Below, one piece after another: positions 27,620-36,686 of a stretch of 64,000 nucleotides of DNA. Where the stretch lies: the NCBI RefSeq assembly GCF_000816245.1, contig NZ_CP007769.1:156464-220463 (forward strand), given 5' to 3'. The notes beneath the pieces were generated by a model, which had not been told where the DNA came from, searched no databases, and worked only from the letters and a program-made list of their open reading frames with translations. The translations under genes and the position numbers were made by a program. Origin of the DNA: Campylobacter sp. RM16704 (GTDB lineage Bacteria > Campylobacterota > Campylobacteria > Campylobacterales > Campylobacteraceae). The first letter of the stretch is position 1, and every line of letters starts with the position of its first letter.

Positions 27620-28377
27620 TTAATCTTAGTAAAAAATTGATTAGAGAAGTTGCAAAGGCAAATGCAAAATATTCTTTAATAAAAGATAATGATAAAGTTT
27701 TATTAGGACTTAGTGGAGGAAAAGATTCATTAACTTTAGCTCATCTTTTAAGACGTATGCAAGCACATGCTCCTTTTAAATTTGAATTTAAAGCAGTAAC
27801 TTTAAGTTATGGAATGGGTGAAGATTACACTAAACTTCATAATCATTGTGAAAAATATGGGATTATTCATGAGATAATTGATTCTAATATTTATGAGATT
27901 TCAGGTGATACTATTAGAAGAAATTCAAGTTTTTGTAGTTTTTTTTCAAGAATGAGGAGAGGTGCTTTATATACTTATGCCTTAGAAAATGGTTATAATA
28001 AGTTAGCAATAGCACATCATTTAGACGATGCCGCTGAAAGTTTTTTTATGAACTTTATTTATAATGGTGCACTTAGAAGTTTAGCACCAAAATATAAAAG
28101 TAAAAGAGGAATAGAGGTTATTCGTCCATTGATTTTTGTAAGAGAAAGACAATTGCGGGAAAATGTCATCACGAATGAATTAGAAGTTATAGGTAACGAA
28201 TTTTGTCCTGGCATGAAATTGAATGAAAAAAATGTTAAATTCCCACATGCTAGAGAAGAAGCTAAGCAACTTTTAGCAAATTTAGAAAAAGAAAATCCGA
28301 AATTGTTTACAAGTTTAAAAACCGCATTTGAAAATATTCATACAGATAGTTTTTTTATGGTTAAAAGCAATGACTAA
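27616..28377 (+). CDS. TtcA/TilS-family PP-loop ATPase, probable tRNA thiolation enzyme
   Basis: A 253-residue protein with PP-loop SGGKDS (33-38) and the AHHLDDAAESFFMNFIYNG segment of the TtcA family, which makes 2-thiocytidine in tRNA using a [4Fe-4S] cluster held by three cysteines. Here the usual CxxC of the CSLCxRLRRG motif reads C107-S-F-F110, so one ligand is replaced by Phe; the third Cys is present in NEFCPG. Function as a tRNA thiolase is therefore uncertain. It begins within the last codons of the nucleosidase gene (ATGA). Confidence 0.8.
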   Translation: MINLSKKLIREVAKANAKYSLIKDNDKVLLGLSGGKDSLTLAHLLRRMQAHAPFKFEFKAVTLSYGMGEDYTKLHNHCEKYGIIHEIIDSNIYEISGDTIRRNSSFCSFFSRMRRGALYTYALENGYNKLAIAHHLDDAAESFFMNFIYNGALRSLAPKYKSKRGIEVIRPLIFVRERQLRENVITNELEVIGNEFCPGMKLNEKNVKFPHAREEAKQLLANLEKENPKLFTSLKTAFENIHTDSFFMVKSND

Positions 28378-28882
28378 ACTTTTAGTTGTTGTTGATTATC
28401 AAAATGACTTCATAGATGGTAGTTTAGGATTTAAAAAGGCCATTAAAATAAAAAATAATATTCTTACGCTTTTAAAAGCTCACCAAGGAGATATTATTTT
28501 TACTTTTGATACACACGATAGAGGGTATTTAAATACTCAAGAAGGAAGAAATATTCCGATTTATCATTGTATTAAAAATACTTTGGGTTGGAAAATGCCA
28601 AATGAGTTCGATGAATATTTAAATAAAGCCAAAAAAATTTTCTATAAAGATACTTTTGGAAGTCTAGATTTGGCTAATTTTTTAAAAGAAAATTATTATG
28701 AAAGTATAGAATTTTGCGGTTTAGTTTCGCATATTTGTGTATTCAATAATATCATTTTAGCATTAAATGCTAGTCCTAATTCTAAAATTACTCTACATAA
28801 AAATGCTAGTGCAAGTTTTAATGAGCAATTAGAAAAAAGTGCTTATGGTATTTTACAAGCTTATGGTATAGAGCTTCTTTAA
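28370..28882 (+). CDS. isochorismatase-family cysteine hydrolase
   Basis: A 170-residue alpha/beta hydrolase of the nicotinamidase/isochorismatase type. LLVVVDYQNDFIDGSLG gives the catalytic Asp, a Lys follows in IFYKDTFGS, and FCGLVSHICVFNN gives the nucleophilic Cys. A nicotinamidase-like metal site (DTHD and HC) is partly visible in FTFDTHDRGY and IYHCIKNTLG. The start at ATG 28370 overlaps the previous gene by eight bases. Substrate unknown, nicotinamide being the best guess. Confidence 0.82.
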   Translation: MTKLLVVVDYQNDFIDGSLGFKKAIKIKNNILTLLKAHQGDIIFTFDTHDRGYLNTQEGRNIPIYHCIKNTLGWKMPNEFDEYLNKAKKIFYKDTFGSLDLANFLKENYYESIEFCGLVSHICVFNNIILALNASPNSKITLHKNASASFNEQLEKSAYGILQAYGIELL

Positions 28883-29496
28883 TGCAAGGTTTTATTTTGC
28901 ATACTCAAAGCGTAAAAGATGAGGATTTGATCGTTTATCTTTTAAGTACTAAGAAAGTTATTAAAAGTTATAGATTTTATGGTATGAGGCATTCTAGTAT
29001 CTTAAGTGGTTATAAAATTGATTTTGAGTTAGAAGAAAGCACAAGATTTTTACCACGTTTAAAAGATGTTTTGCATGTTGGATTTTCTTGGGTTTTAGAC
29101 AGAGAAAAAATGTATCTTTGGCAAGAGTTTATTAGGCTTTTTTATTGGCATTTAAAAGATGTTGAAGAAATAGATAGTTTTTATTTTGAACTTTTAGAAA
29201 ATTGTGCTATACGGTTTGAAAAACAAGATTGCAAGCGTGTAATAGTAGATGCATATTTAAAAATTTTAAATCACGAGGGTCGTTTGCATAGAGATTTTAT
29301 TTGTTTTTTGTGTGACAATTGCATAAAAGAGAATGTTGTGTTGATAAGAGCTTTTTTACCTGCTCATAAGAATTGCTGTTTTGGTTATGAATTTAAAATT
29401 AAAGATATTTTAAAATTTTATAAAAATTTTAATTCATCGCATTTAAGCGATGAATATATTGATAAATTGCATAAAATTATCAAAGAGGGTTTTTAA
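28882..29496 (+). CDS. recO: recombination mediator RecO
   Basis: A 204-residue protein with an N-terminal OB fold (MQGFILHTQSVKDEDLIVYL) and a zinc-binding C-terminal domain with Cys pairs (CFLCDNC and a later KNCCFGYEF). It fits RecO, which helps RecA loading in gap repair. It is a little short. It starts at the TAATG overlap with the previous gene, and its 3' end overlaps the convergent gene at 29480 by 17 bases. Confidence 0.85.
   Translation: MQGFILHTQSVKDEDLIVYLLSTKKVIKSYRFYGMRHSSILSGYKIDFELEESTRFLPRLKDVLHVGFSWVLDREKMYLWQEFIRLFYWHLKDVEEIDSFYFELLENCAIRFEKQDCKRVIVDAYLKILNHEGRLHRDFICFLCDNCIKENVVLIRAFLPAHKNCCFGYEFKIKDILKFYKNFNSSHLSDEYIDKLHKIIKEGF
29432..29455 (-). terminator. candidate minus-strand terminator inside recO
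   Basis: A 9-bp perfect stem (29432-29440 with 29447-29455) and six-base loop lie 24 bases beyond the stop of the minus-strand gene at 29480, but within the recO coding end. On the minus strand an AT-rich tail with short T runs follows. Confidence 0.4.
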
Positions 29497-29800
29497 GAGT
29501 AAAATCATACATCATAATAATATCTTGTCTTAATCTTGCAATAATATTTTGCGTATCAATATGAGTATTTTTTATAATAGCTTTTTTACTATTTTTAATG
29601 TCTTCCAGTAAATCTCCAAGTTGTTTTTGAGAGCTTTTTAAACAAGTATTAATACATTTTGGTTGTTCTTGTTTTAAAAATTTTTCAAAATCTAAACTTT
29701 GATTATTAAGTTTTGAAGTATAAGCCGCCAAATTATTTGCACTTGTTCTAATACCCCCTAATGCTTTATAAATCCCCTTTGAATTGATATGAGCTGCCAT
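29480..29800 (-). CDS. small protein with flagellar-axial-like N-terminus
   Basis: A 106-residue protein. I place the start at 29800 (MAAHINSKGIY), six bases after AAGGA, instead of ten codons upstream. Residues 4-30 (INSKGIYKALGGIRTSANNL) resemble the D0 helix of flagellar rod and hook proteins, which usually reads SALxxxxxxLxxxxNNIANxNT; the remainder is helical with two Cys (KCINTC). No family is recognised with confidence. It is the last gene of the minus-strand bamA-dus run. Confidence 0.6.
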   Translation of the reverse strand: MAAHINSKGIYKALGGIRTSANNLAAYTSKLNNQSLDFEKFLKQEQPKCINTCLKSSQKQLGDLLEDIKNSKKAIIKNTHIDTQNIIARLRQDIIMMYDFTLKNPL

Positions 29801-29860
29801 CAACTTTCCTTGTTTTTGGTATCTCTTCATTCGTATTGCTTATTATTTTATAAGCAAAAA

Positions 29861-30787
29861 TTATTCCTTATTAAAGAATTCTTGAATATATTTTCTCATG
29901 GTATCAGCATCGGTAATACGATTTACTTGATTTCTAAAATTTGAAGCATCTTCATAACCTTTAGAATATTCATGTAAGTGTTTTCTAAATATACTTACCC
30001 CTTGCCCCTTATAATGTTTTAACATTTCTTCGAAATGAGTAAATATAATTTTGTTTTTCATAGCTTTATCGATTTTTTTACCACTTTTAATCTCATAAAA
30101 TATCCAAGGTTTTCCGATGCTTGCTCGACCTATCATTAAAGCATCACAATTGGTTATCATAAATACATCATTAGCATTTTTAGCATTAATATCTCCATTT
30201 GCTATCAAAGGAATTTTTATGTTTTCTTTAGCTAAGGCTATGGCTTCATAATTAGAATTTCCATTATACATTTGTTTTCTAGTACGTCCATGCATACTAA
30301 TAAAATCTACTCCAGCATTTTCACAAGCTTTGGCTATAGCGATAGGTTCTTTTTTATCGTATCCAATTCTTACTTTTACGCTAGTCAATTTTTTGTTGCT
30401 TATTTTTTTTATAAGTTCTAGTATTTTTTGTAATTTTCCAAGATCCTGTAAAAGTGCGCTCCCTGCATTTTGCTTAATAATTTTATTAACCGGACACCCA
30501 CAATTAAAATCAATGCCATCTATAAAATCAAATTGATTTAGAATTTGCACAGCCTTTTGTATAATATTTTCATCAGATCCTGCAATTTGGACTATATAGG
30601 GTTTTTCAAGTTCAGCCTTTTGTAACATTTTAAGAGTTTTTGCACTTTCATAAACCAAAGCATTGGAGCTTATCATTTCACTAATTGTTACATCAGCTCC
30701 AAACTGTTTGACTAAATTTCTTAAAGGTAAGTCTGAAAACCCAGCCATAGGTGCTAAAAATAAAGGTTTTTTACTAAAATCTATCAT
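29861..30787 (-). CDS. dus: tRNA-dihydrouridine synthase
   Basis: A 308-residue FMN enzyme with a TIM-barrel. FLAPMAGFSDLPLRNL begins it, IDFNCGCPVNKIIKQNAGSAL holds the catalytic Cys, and later ISMHGRTRKQMYNG, IPLIANGDI and MIGRASIGKPW are FMN and tRNA-binding motifs. It reduces uridine in tRNA D-loops. The start overlaps the previous gene's stop by four bases. A small 8-bp inverted repeat (29836-29857) lies just after its stop. Confidence 0.95.
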   Translation of the reverse strand: MIDFSKKPLFLAPMAGFSDLPLRNLVKQFGADVTISEMISSNALVYESAKTLKMLQKAELEKPYIVQIAGSDENIIQKAVQILNQFDFIDGIDFNCGCPVNKIIKQNAGSALLQDLGKLQKILELIKKISNKKLTSVKVRIGYDKKEPIAIAKACENAGVDFISMHGRTRKQMYNGNSNYEAIALAKENIKIPLIANGDINAKNANDVFMITNCDALMIGRASIGKPWIFYEIKSGKKIDKAMKNKIIFTHFEEMLKHYKGQGVSIFRKHLHEYSKGYEDASNFRNQVNRITDADTMRKYIQEFFNKE

Positions 30788-31767
30788 TGTATAAATTTTT
30801 CAAGATCAATTTTTTTGTTGTGTTCTCTTAGAAACAAAATAAGTCTAAAATCCTTATATTCATTTTGATCATTTCCTAGTTCTTTTAATAATTCATCATA
30901 CATGCCAAATTCAGCCAATGTGTAAAAATAAGCTCTTGTAGATTGGGTATGATTCTCTTTTATTTTTTTAAATATTGCAATTAAATTTTGAGGCTCTATT
31001 TTTTTACATAGAATTTTTGCACATTGCATATACGCACTCTCATCTAAAGTATTCATGTTTAATAAAACTTCTATTTCAATATGATTTAATTCTATATTTT
31101 CATTTTTAAACCGATGTAACAATAGCAAAATATTATCTTGATTTTTTTGAATTTTTAGTGTTTTTATTTGGTTATAAGAGGCATTTTTTAATATTTGTTC
31201 ATACGCAAAATTTTCAAGGTCACTTGATAGTTTTTCCTTATTTTTGATGAAAGAAAATGCATAGTCGACATCTTTTTGAAAATGATTTTTTTCATTTAAA
31301 ATAAAGAATTCATTATTTGAATCAAGTTTATATTTTTTTAAATCGACAAAATTTTCATTTTTTAATTGTTCAAAAATATCAATGATATTATCTATTTTTG
31401 GATTTTGATTTTTTTCTTTAAAATATAATGCTTGAGTATTTTTGGCTATTTCTTGAAATTCTTGAGTTTTAAATTTAATCTTACTATTTTTTTTAAAAAA
31501 TATATCAATAATAAAATTTTCATAATTTTTGCTATCTTTAATAAGATTTTTATATTGTAAATGTTTTAAAAAACCATAGAAACTCATATGTAATAATGCT
31601 AAAATCATTAATATAAGAGCGGGTAGAATTACCCATAAGCTAATAGGCAAAGTTAACTCAAAAGAAGAAATTGTAAAAGTATAATCTCCTAAATTTAAAT
31701 TATAAACTAAAGCTGCAATGATTAAAAGATAAACAAAACTTGCAAAAAAAAATAATTTTAACTTCAT
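30784..31767 (-). CDS. inner-membrane protein of unknown function
   Basis: A 327-residue protein with two N-terminal membrane spans (about 4-25 and 43-66) separated by a short loop, a LapA-like hairpin. A long helical cytoplasmic region follows, with repeats suggestive of TPR-like helices (about 170-320). I recognise it only as the conserved protein found between dus and dksA in Campylobacter. Its start overlaps the dksA stop (ATGA) and its end overlaps the dus start, so it is tightly coupled to both. Confidence 0.8.
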   Translation of the reverse strand: MKLKLFFFASFVYLLIIAALVYNLNLGDYTFTISSFELTLPISLWVILPALILMILALLHMSFYGFLKHLQYKNLIKDSKNYENFIIDIFFKKNSKIKFKTQEFQEIAKNTQALYFKEKNQNPKIDNIIDIFEQLKNENFVDLKKYKLDSNNEFFILNEKNHFQKDVDYAFSFIKNKEKLSSDLENFAYEQILKNASYNQIKTLKIQKNQDNILLLLHRFKNENIELNHIEIEVLLNMNTLDESAYMQCAKILCKKIEPQNLIAIFKKIKENHTQSTRAYFYTLAEFGMYDELLKELGNDQNEYKDFRLILFLREHNKKIDLEKFIQ

Positions 31768-32120
31768 AACTCTTTCCTTTTTTCTAAGTTTTCACGACAA
31801 TTTATGCAATATTTTGCATGAGGTTTTATTTTAAGTCGCTCAGGATGGATATCATCTTCACAATATTCACAAATTCCATAAGTATTGTTCTCTATTTTAT
31901 TTAATGAATGTTTAATTTCTTCTAATTCCGCTTTTAAATTTTCATTAATCTTAAAATCAATATGTGAACTATTATCAATTTGCTGCAAATCAACTTCATC
32001 ACTAGGTTCACTATCTTGCAAGTTATGAATATTGTCTATATTGCCTTGAAGTTGATTTAAAATTTCTTTTTGTCTTTGAATCAAAATACTTTTAATTTTA
32101 TCAAGATTTGTTTCTCGCAT
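31764..32120 (-). CDS. dksA: RNA polymerase-binding factor DksA
   Basis: A 118-residue protein with an N-terminal coiled coil containing acidic residues (SEPSDEVDLQQIDN) and a C-terminal C4 zinc finger CEYCEDDIHPERL ... HAKYCINCRE. It fits DksA, which acts with ppGpp on RNA polymerase and tunes rRNA and amino-acid genes. It is shorter than the 151-residue E. coli protein, as usual in Campylobacter. An AGGAGC ribosome site precedes the start. Confidence 0.92.
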   Translation of the reverse strand: MRETNLDKIKSILIQRQKEILNQLQGNIDNIHNLQDSEPSDEVDLQQIDNSSHIDFKINENLKAELEEIKHSLNKIENNTYGICEYCEDDIHPERLKIKPHAKYCINCRENLEKRKEL

Positions 32121-32132
32121 AAAGTTGTGCTC

Positions 32133-32588
32133 CTATTTGTGATATGGGTGATTTGTATTAATACAAAATGCACGATAAATCTGCTCTAAAAGCATAGTTT
32201 TTGCAAATTTATGTATTAAAGTCATTTTACTAAGTGCTATACTTATATGCATTTGTGCAATAAATTCTTTTTCAAAGCCATAAGCACCACCAATGAAAAA
32301 AGAAATTTCATGTTTATCTCGTAATAATTTTGCAAACTCTGTGCTTGTAAATTCTTTACCTTGTTCATCTAAAGCTATACAAAAACCTTTTTTATAAGGG
32401 TTTAATGCACTTGTATAAGCTTTTTTTGCTTCTGTTGCATTTATATTTTGTGCCAAAGTTATTTTATTGCTGAAAATGCAAATATCATTAAAATTACAAA
32501 ATTTTTTAATAAGGCTTGTATATTGTTTATTAATTTTACTAAATTCATCGTTATTATTTTTTTGAATACTTAAGAGATTAATTTGCAT
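32133..32588 (-). CDS. rlmH: 23S rRNA (pseudouridine1915-N3)-methyltransferase
   Basis: A 151-residue SPOUT methyltransferase. ALDEQGKEFTSTEFAKLL, FFIGGAYGF and the C-terminal NTNHPYHK define RlmH, whose knot binds SAM and whose C-terminal tail is near-invariant. It modifies helix 69 of assembled ribosomes. The start overlaps the accD stop by 11 bases. Confidence 0.95.
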   Translation of the reverse strand: MQINLLSIQKNNNDEFSKINKQYTSLIKKFCNFNDICIFSNKITLAQNINATEAKKAYTSALNPYKKGFCIALDEQGKEFTSTEFAKLLRDKHEISFFIGGAYGFEKEFIAQMHISIALSKMTLIHKFAKTMLLEQIYRAFCINTNHPYHK

Positions 32589-33435
32589 TTTCTAGTTTGT
32601 TAGAAAAAAATCTTAAGAAATCTGCTATGAATTTTTTTTGCTCACTTCTGTTAATAATAGCATCAATTAAACCATGCTCAAGTAAAAATTCAGCTTTTTG
32701 AAAACCTTCAGGTAGATCAGTTCCTATGGTTTGTTTAATCACTCTAGCTCCAGCAAAACCTACCAAAGCACCAGGTTCTGCTACGATAATATCTCCAAGC
32801 CAAGCAAAAGAAGCACTAACTCCGCCCATTGTTGGATCTGTTAATACTGAAATATAAGGTAATTTTTCTTCTGCTAGTAATTTTAAAGCCGCACTAGTTT
32901 TACTCATTTGCATTAAAGAATAAGTACTCTCTTGCATTCTAGCACCACCACTAGCACTTACTATCACCACTGGAGTTTTTTTCTCTATAGCTCTTTCTAT
33001 AGCTCTAAGAATTTTTTCGCCTTCAACCGATCCTAAGCTTCCGCCCATAAAAGAAAAGTCAAAGACTACTAGCTGTGTTTTAATTCCATCAATATTACAC
33101 TCTCCACTTATTACAGCACTTTTTCTACCAGTTTTTTCTTCATTTTCTACTAGTCTTTTTTTATAAGATTTACTATCAACAAATTTTAATGGATCAACTG
33201 CATATAAATCTTTATCCATTTCCATAAAAGAATTTTCATCACTTAACAACTCTATGCGTTTTAAGGGAGTTAATCTCATATGAAAATTACATTTAGGACA
33301 CACATTATAGCAAGTCTCTATTTCTTTATAATACATTAATGCATGACAAGAATTACACTTAACCCAATGATTTGGTGCTTCACTTGGAGTTGATTGCTTA
33401 CGTCTTATACTAGAAAAAATATCTAAAAAATTCAT
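32578..33435 (-). CDS. accD: acetyl-CoA carboxylase carboxyltransferase beta subunit
   Basis: A protein of about 285 residues. The N-terminal zinc ribbon (CNSCHALMYYKEIETC, then CPKCNFH) is followed by the crotonase-fold carboxyltransferase domain with ASGGARMQEST, SVLTDPTMGGVSASFA and GFAGARVIKQT. It works with AccA (not in the window) and with biotinylated AccB in malonyl-CoA synthesis. Three start codons in a row (GTG ATG ATG, 33441 to 33435) are possible; I use the last, MNFLDIF. It follows bamA after a short gap. Confidence 0.95.
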   Translation of the reverse strand: MNFLDIFSSIRRKQSTPSEAPNHWVKCNSCHALMYYKEIETCYNVCPKCNFHMRLTPLKRIELLSDENSFMEMDKDLYAVDPLKFVDSKSYKKRLVENEEKTGRKSAVISGECNIDGIKTQLVVFDFSFMGGSLGSVEGEKILRAIERAIEKKTPVVIVSASGGARMQESTYSLMQMSKTSAALKLLAEEKLPYISVLTDPTMGGVSASFAWLGDIIVAEPGALVGFAGARVIKQTIGTDLPEGFQKAEFLLEHGLIDAIINRSEQKKFIADFLRFFSNKLENAN

Positions 33436-33488
33436 CATCACTACCCAAAATATAAAAATTTCAAAATTATAGCAAGATTTTTTATTTT

Positions 33489-35708
33489 TTAAAATCTTGC
33501 TCCTAACATAAATTCAAATTTGCTTAAATCATCTTTGGATTTTGTATTAAAAGGTTTAGCAAAAACTAAATTTAAAGCTCCTAATGGGGTTAGCCATTCA
33601 AATCCAACACCAGTGCTCCATCTTTGGATTTGAGTTAAAGAATTTTCTCCAATAGCACCATAGTCAAAAAATATACTTCCTCTTAGTTTTATCCTATCAA
33701 AAATAGGAAAGCTAAGCTCTACAGAATTTGCAAATGCTATGGTACCGCCAGTTTCATCACCCCAATCATTTTTTGGACTAACACTTCTTCTATCAAAACC
33801 CCTAATAGTTCCTATACCACCAAGATATAATTTTTCATTAATTGGTAGATAGCCTTGATCCCATACCTTATAAAAACTTGCTTTGTATCGATAAATCAAA
33901 TCCCATCCTATGAAATCTTCTAATCCTTGATAATAATTAAATTTAGTAACTGAGCTTATAAATTCTTGATCTCCACCTAATCCTGCGTATTCAAGAGAAG
34001 TTGATGCGATAAAACCAGATCTTGGCAAATAATAATCATCTGTATTATTAAATATTATTGATGGCGTTAAAGAGCTTTTGTAAGTTTTACCAAGTTTATA
34101 TCCTTGAGCAATTAAACGATCACTTAAATAGTAAATATCACTTTGTTCAAGATTATAAGTTAAATCTACATTTACGTATCTTCCTAAAGATTTACCAGCA
34201 CTTATATTAAAGCCGTAATTTCTTTCATCGTAACTATCCCATTCTAGACGATCTGAATATAGTGATCCGCCAAGAGAATAATCACTATCGTTTACTCTAG
34301 GATTTCTTAAAGAAACTCTACCTGAAAGCGTATCATCACCTTTATCTATATTTACACTACCTTTCATACCTGAACCTAGTATATTTGCATCAGATAATGA
34401 AGCACTTAGTAAAATTCCATCACTAGTTCCATAGCCAATACCACCAGAAATAGCTCCTGTTGAAGCTTCTTTTACCTCTATTATTAAATCAATATGTGTG
34501 TCATCTACTCTTTGTTCTTTGATATTTACACTTTCAAAATAAGCAGTTCTTCTTAGTGCATTTCTTGAATCTGTTAAATCGGTTCTATTGTAAAGATTTC
34601 CTTCGGTTAAATAAAGCTCTCTACGAATAACTCTATCAACTGTCTTTGTATTACCTGAAATTTCAACATTTCTAATATATACTTTTTCGTTTGGAATTAC
34701 CTTAAAAATAATTACCGCTTCATGATTTTCTTTATCTTTTTGTATATCAGGTATAACTTGTACAAAAGCATAGCCTAAATCTGCTGTTTTTGTTTCTATT
34801 GTTTTTATATCTTCTCTTAATTTTTCTATATTAACTATTTTTCCTATACTAAGCTTGAGATCTTTAGCTAAAACATCGTTTTCTTCATCACTAAAAATAG
34901 GATTAAAGATTCTAATGTCTTTGACCTTATAAACTTCACCTTCGTTAATAAAATATGTCAAATCTGCTTGATAAGTATCTGTGTAAGTATTTAAAAATGC
35001 AGGTGATACACTAATATCTAGATAACCTTCTTTTAAATATACATCCGAAATTCTTGAACTATCATTTGCAAGATCAAAAATTTTAAGTTTGCCATCATTA
35101 AATCCCCACATCCATCCTAGGATTTCTCTTTGTTTATTTGCTATCACAGGTTCTATATCTGAATAACTTAGTTTTTTAGCTCCACTTAAACGCACCTTTT
35201 CTATGATAATATTTTCACCACGATTTACAATAAATGTTAGTTTAAGAGAGCTTGAGTTACTCAGTTTTTCACTTTTTATTTCTACTACAGTATCATAAAA
35301 TCCTTTAGCTTGATAAAAAAGTTTAATTTTTTCTGCTGATTCTTTAGCTGAATTTTCATCATATAAAATTCCAGGTTTTAATCCTACTAAAGATTCTATT
35401 TGTTTTCTATCATTACTTGCTATACCCTGAATGTCAATTTTTCCAATAGATGGTTTTTCTACTACTTTAAAAATTATTACTCCGTTTTTTTCTTCAACAA
35501 ATATATCTTTAAAATAATTTCTGTCAAAAAGATTTTTAATCGCCATATCTATGCTAGCAGTATCGATTTTTTGTCCTATTTTTAATTTTGAAATCGCAAT
35601 AGCACTCTCTTTAGAAAGTTGCGATAAACCTTCAAATTTAATATCTTTAATTGTAGTTGCACATAAAGAACTTGAGAGTGCAAAAAAAATAAACCATTTT
35701 TTCATCAT
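33489..35708 (-). CDS. bamA: outer-membrane protein assembly factor BamA
   Basis: A 739-residue Omp85 protein. A signal peptide (ending LCA, about 19) is followed by five POTRA domains (about 20-400; e.g. DIKFEGLSQLSKESAI, NVEISGNTKTVDRVIRREL) and a 16-stranded beta-barrel with IRGFDRRSVSP, the lid-lock loop motif, and a C-terminal aromatic strand ending LGARF. It inserts beta-barrel proteins into the outer membrane. Two adjacent ATGs (35708, 35705) could be the start. It is the first gene of the minus-strand run toward dus. Confidence 0.96.
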   Translation of the reverse strand: MMKKWFIFFALSSSLCATTIKDIKFEGLSQLSKESAIAISKLKIGQKIDTASIDMAIKNLFDRNYFKDIFVEEKNGVIIFKVVEKPSIGKIDIQGIASNDRKQIESLVGLKPGILYDENSAKESAEKIKLFYQAKGFYDTVVEIKSEKLSNSSSLKLTFIVNRGENIIIEKVRLSGAKKLSYSDIEPVIANKQREILGWMWGFNDGKLKIFDLANDSSRISDVYLKEGYLDISVSPAFLNTYTDTYQADLTYFINEGEVYKVKDIRIFNPIFSDEENDVLAKDLKLSIGKIVNIEKLREDIKTIETKTADLGYAFVQVIPDIQKDKENHEAVIIFKVIPNEKVYIRNVEISGNTKTVDRVIRRELYLTEGNLYNRTDLTDSRNALRRTAYFESVNIKEQRVDDTHIDLIIEVKEASTGAISGGIGYGTSDGILLSASLSDANILGSGMKGSVNIDKGDDTLSGRVSLRNPRVNDSDYSLGGSLYSDRLEWDSYDERNYGFNISAGKSLGRYVNVDLTYNLEQSDIYYLSDRLIAQGYKLGKTYKSSLTPSIIFNNTDDYYLPRSGFIASTSLEYAGLGGDQEFISSVTKFNYYQGLEDFIGWDLIYRYKASFYKVWDQGYLPINEKLYLGGIGTIRGFDRRSVSPKNDWGDETGGTIAFANSVELSFPIFDRIKLRGSIFFDYGAIGENSLTQIQRWSTGVGFEWLTPLGALNLVFAKPFNTKSKDDLSKFEFMLGARF

Positions 35709-35737
35709 TTTACCTAAATTTTTATATACAAAAGCGT

Positions 35738-35743
35738 TATAAT
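35738..35743 (+). promoter_or_regulatory. -10 box of tyrA
   Basis: A perfect TATAAT in the 74-base divergent gap between bamA and tyrA, 40 bases before the tyrA ATG, with TAAGGAAAA as ribosome site. Confidence 0.6.
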
Positions 35744-35782
35744 ACCAAAATATTTTTAACTGATTCTTTTTAAGGAAAATTT

Positions 35783-36610
35783 ATGAAAATAGGCATAGTG
35801 GGACTTGGTTTAATAGGCGGATCATTAGGAATTAGTTTAAGAGAAAACAAATTGATAGATTTAGTTTGTGGATATGATATTAATAAAGAATATGAACAAA
35901 TTGCTTTAGAAAGAAAATTGGTAGATAAAATCGTTGATTTTGAAGCACTAAAAAAATGTGATATAGTCTTTTTAGCTATTCCTGTAAATGCTATTGTAAA
36001 AATTTTAAAAGAATTTAAAACCATTTCTAAAGATTGTACTGTAATAGAGCTTGGAAGTACTAAGGAAGAAATTATTAAAAACTTACCACAAAAATTGCAA
36101 AAACAATTCATCGCAGCTCATCCTATGGCAGGAACTGAAAATAGTGGACCAAATGCAGCTATAAAGGACTTATATAAAAATGCTGTTTGTGTTTTGTGTG
36201 ATATACAAAATGCAGATCATATACACCAAAAAAGAGCTATAGAAATTTTTTCTGATTTAGGAATGAAACTTGTGTTTATGGATAGTATTTCACATGATCA
36301 TCATGCATCTATTATTTCGCATTTGCCTCATGTAATTAGTTTTTCTTTAGCAAATTTTGTTATGAAAGAAGAAAATAAAAAAAATATAGCTCATCTTGGC
36401 GGTCCTTCTTTTAAGGATATGTGTAGAATAGCTAAATCTAACCCTCAAATGTGGAGTGGAATTTTTCAACAAAATAAGCAAAATTTATTAAATTCTATTA
36501 ATCTTTTTCAAAAAGAGCTACAAGAGTGTAAAAAAATGATAGAAAAAAGTGATATTAGCGAACTTGAAAATTGGATTAAAGATGCAAATAAATTAAGAGA
36601 AATTTTATAA
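35783..36610 (+). CDS. tyrA: prephenate dehydrogenase
   Basis: A 275-residue NAD-dependent enzyme of tyrosine synthesis. MKIGIVGLGLIGGSLGISLR is the Rossmann motif, AAHPMAGTENSGPNAA holds the catalytic His, and SHLPHVISFSLANF follows in the helical domain. There is no chorismate mutase or ACT domain, so it is the mono-functional short form. First gene of a plus-strand series running to rimP. Confidence 0.95.
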   Translation: MKIGIVGLGLIGGSLGISLRENKLIDLVCGYDINKEYEQIALERKLVDKIVDFEALKKCDIVFLAIPVNAIVKILKEFKTISKDCTVIELGSTKEEIIKNLPQKLQKQFIAAHPMAGTENSGPNAAIKDLYKNAVCVLCDIQNADHIHQKRAIEIFSDLGMKLVFMDSISHDHHASIISHLPHVISFSLANFVMKEENKKNIAHLGGPSFKDMCRIAKSNPQMWSGIFQQNKQNLLNSINLFQKELQECKKMIEKSDISELENWIKDANKLREIL

Positions 36611-36657
36611 TTTTTTTTACAATTTACTCTTAATTTGCAATTTCATAATATATTTAT

Positions 36658-36663
36658 TATAAA
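36658..36663 (+). promoter_or_regulatory. candidate -10 box for the M23 peptidase gene
   Basis: TATAAA within TTATAAAATAT, 24 bases upstream of the ATG in a 76-base AT-rich gap after tyrA. Confidence 0.4.
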
Positions 36664-36686
36664 ATATAGATTGAAAGTGAATAAAT

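Noticed and set aside
29836-29857. 8-bp inverted repeat after dus as a strong terminator
   Set aside because: On the minus strand no T run follows, so I mention it only within the dus entry.
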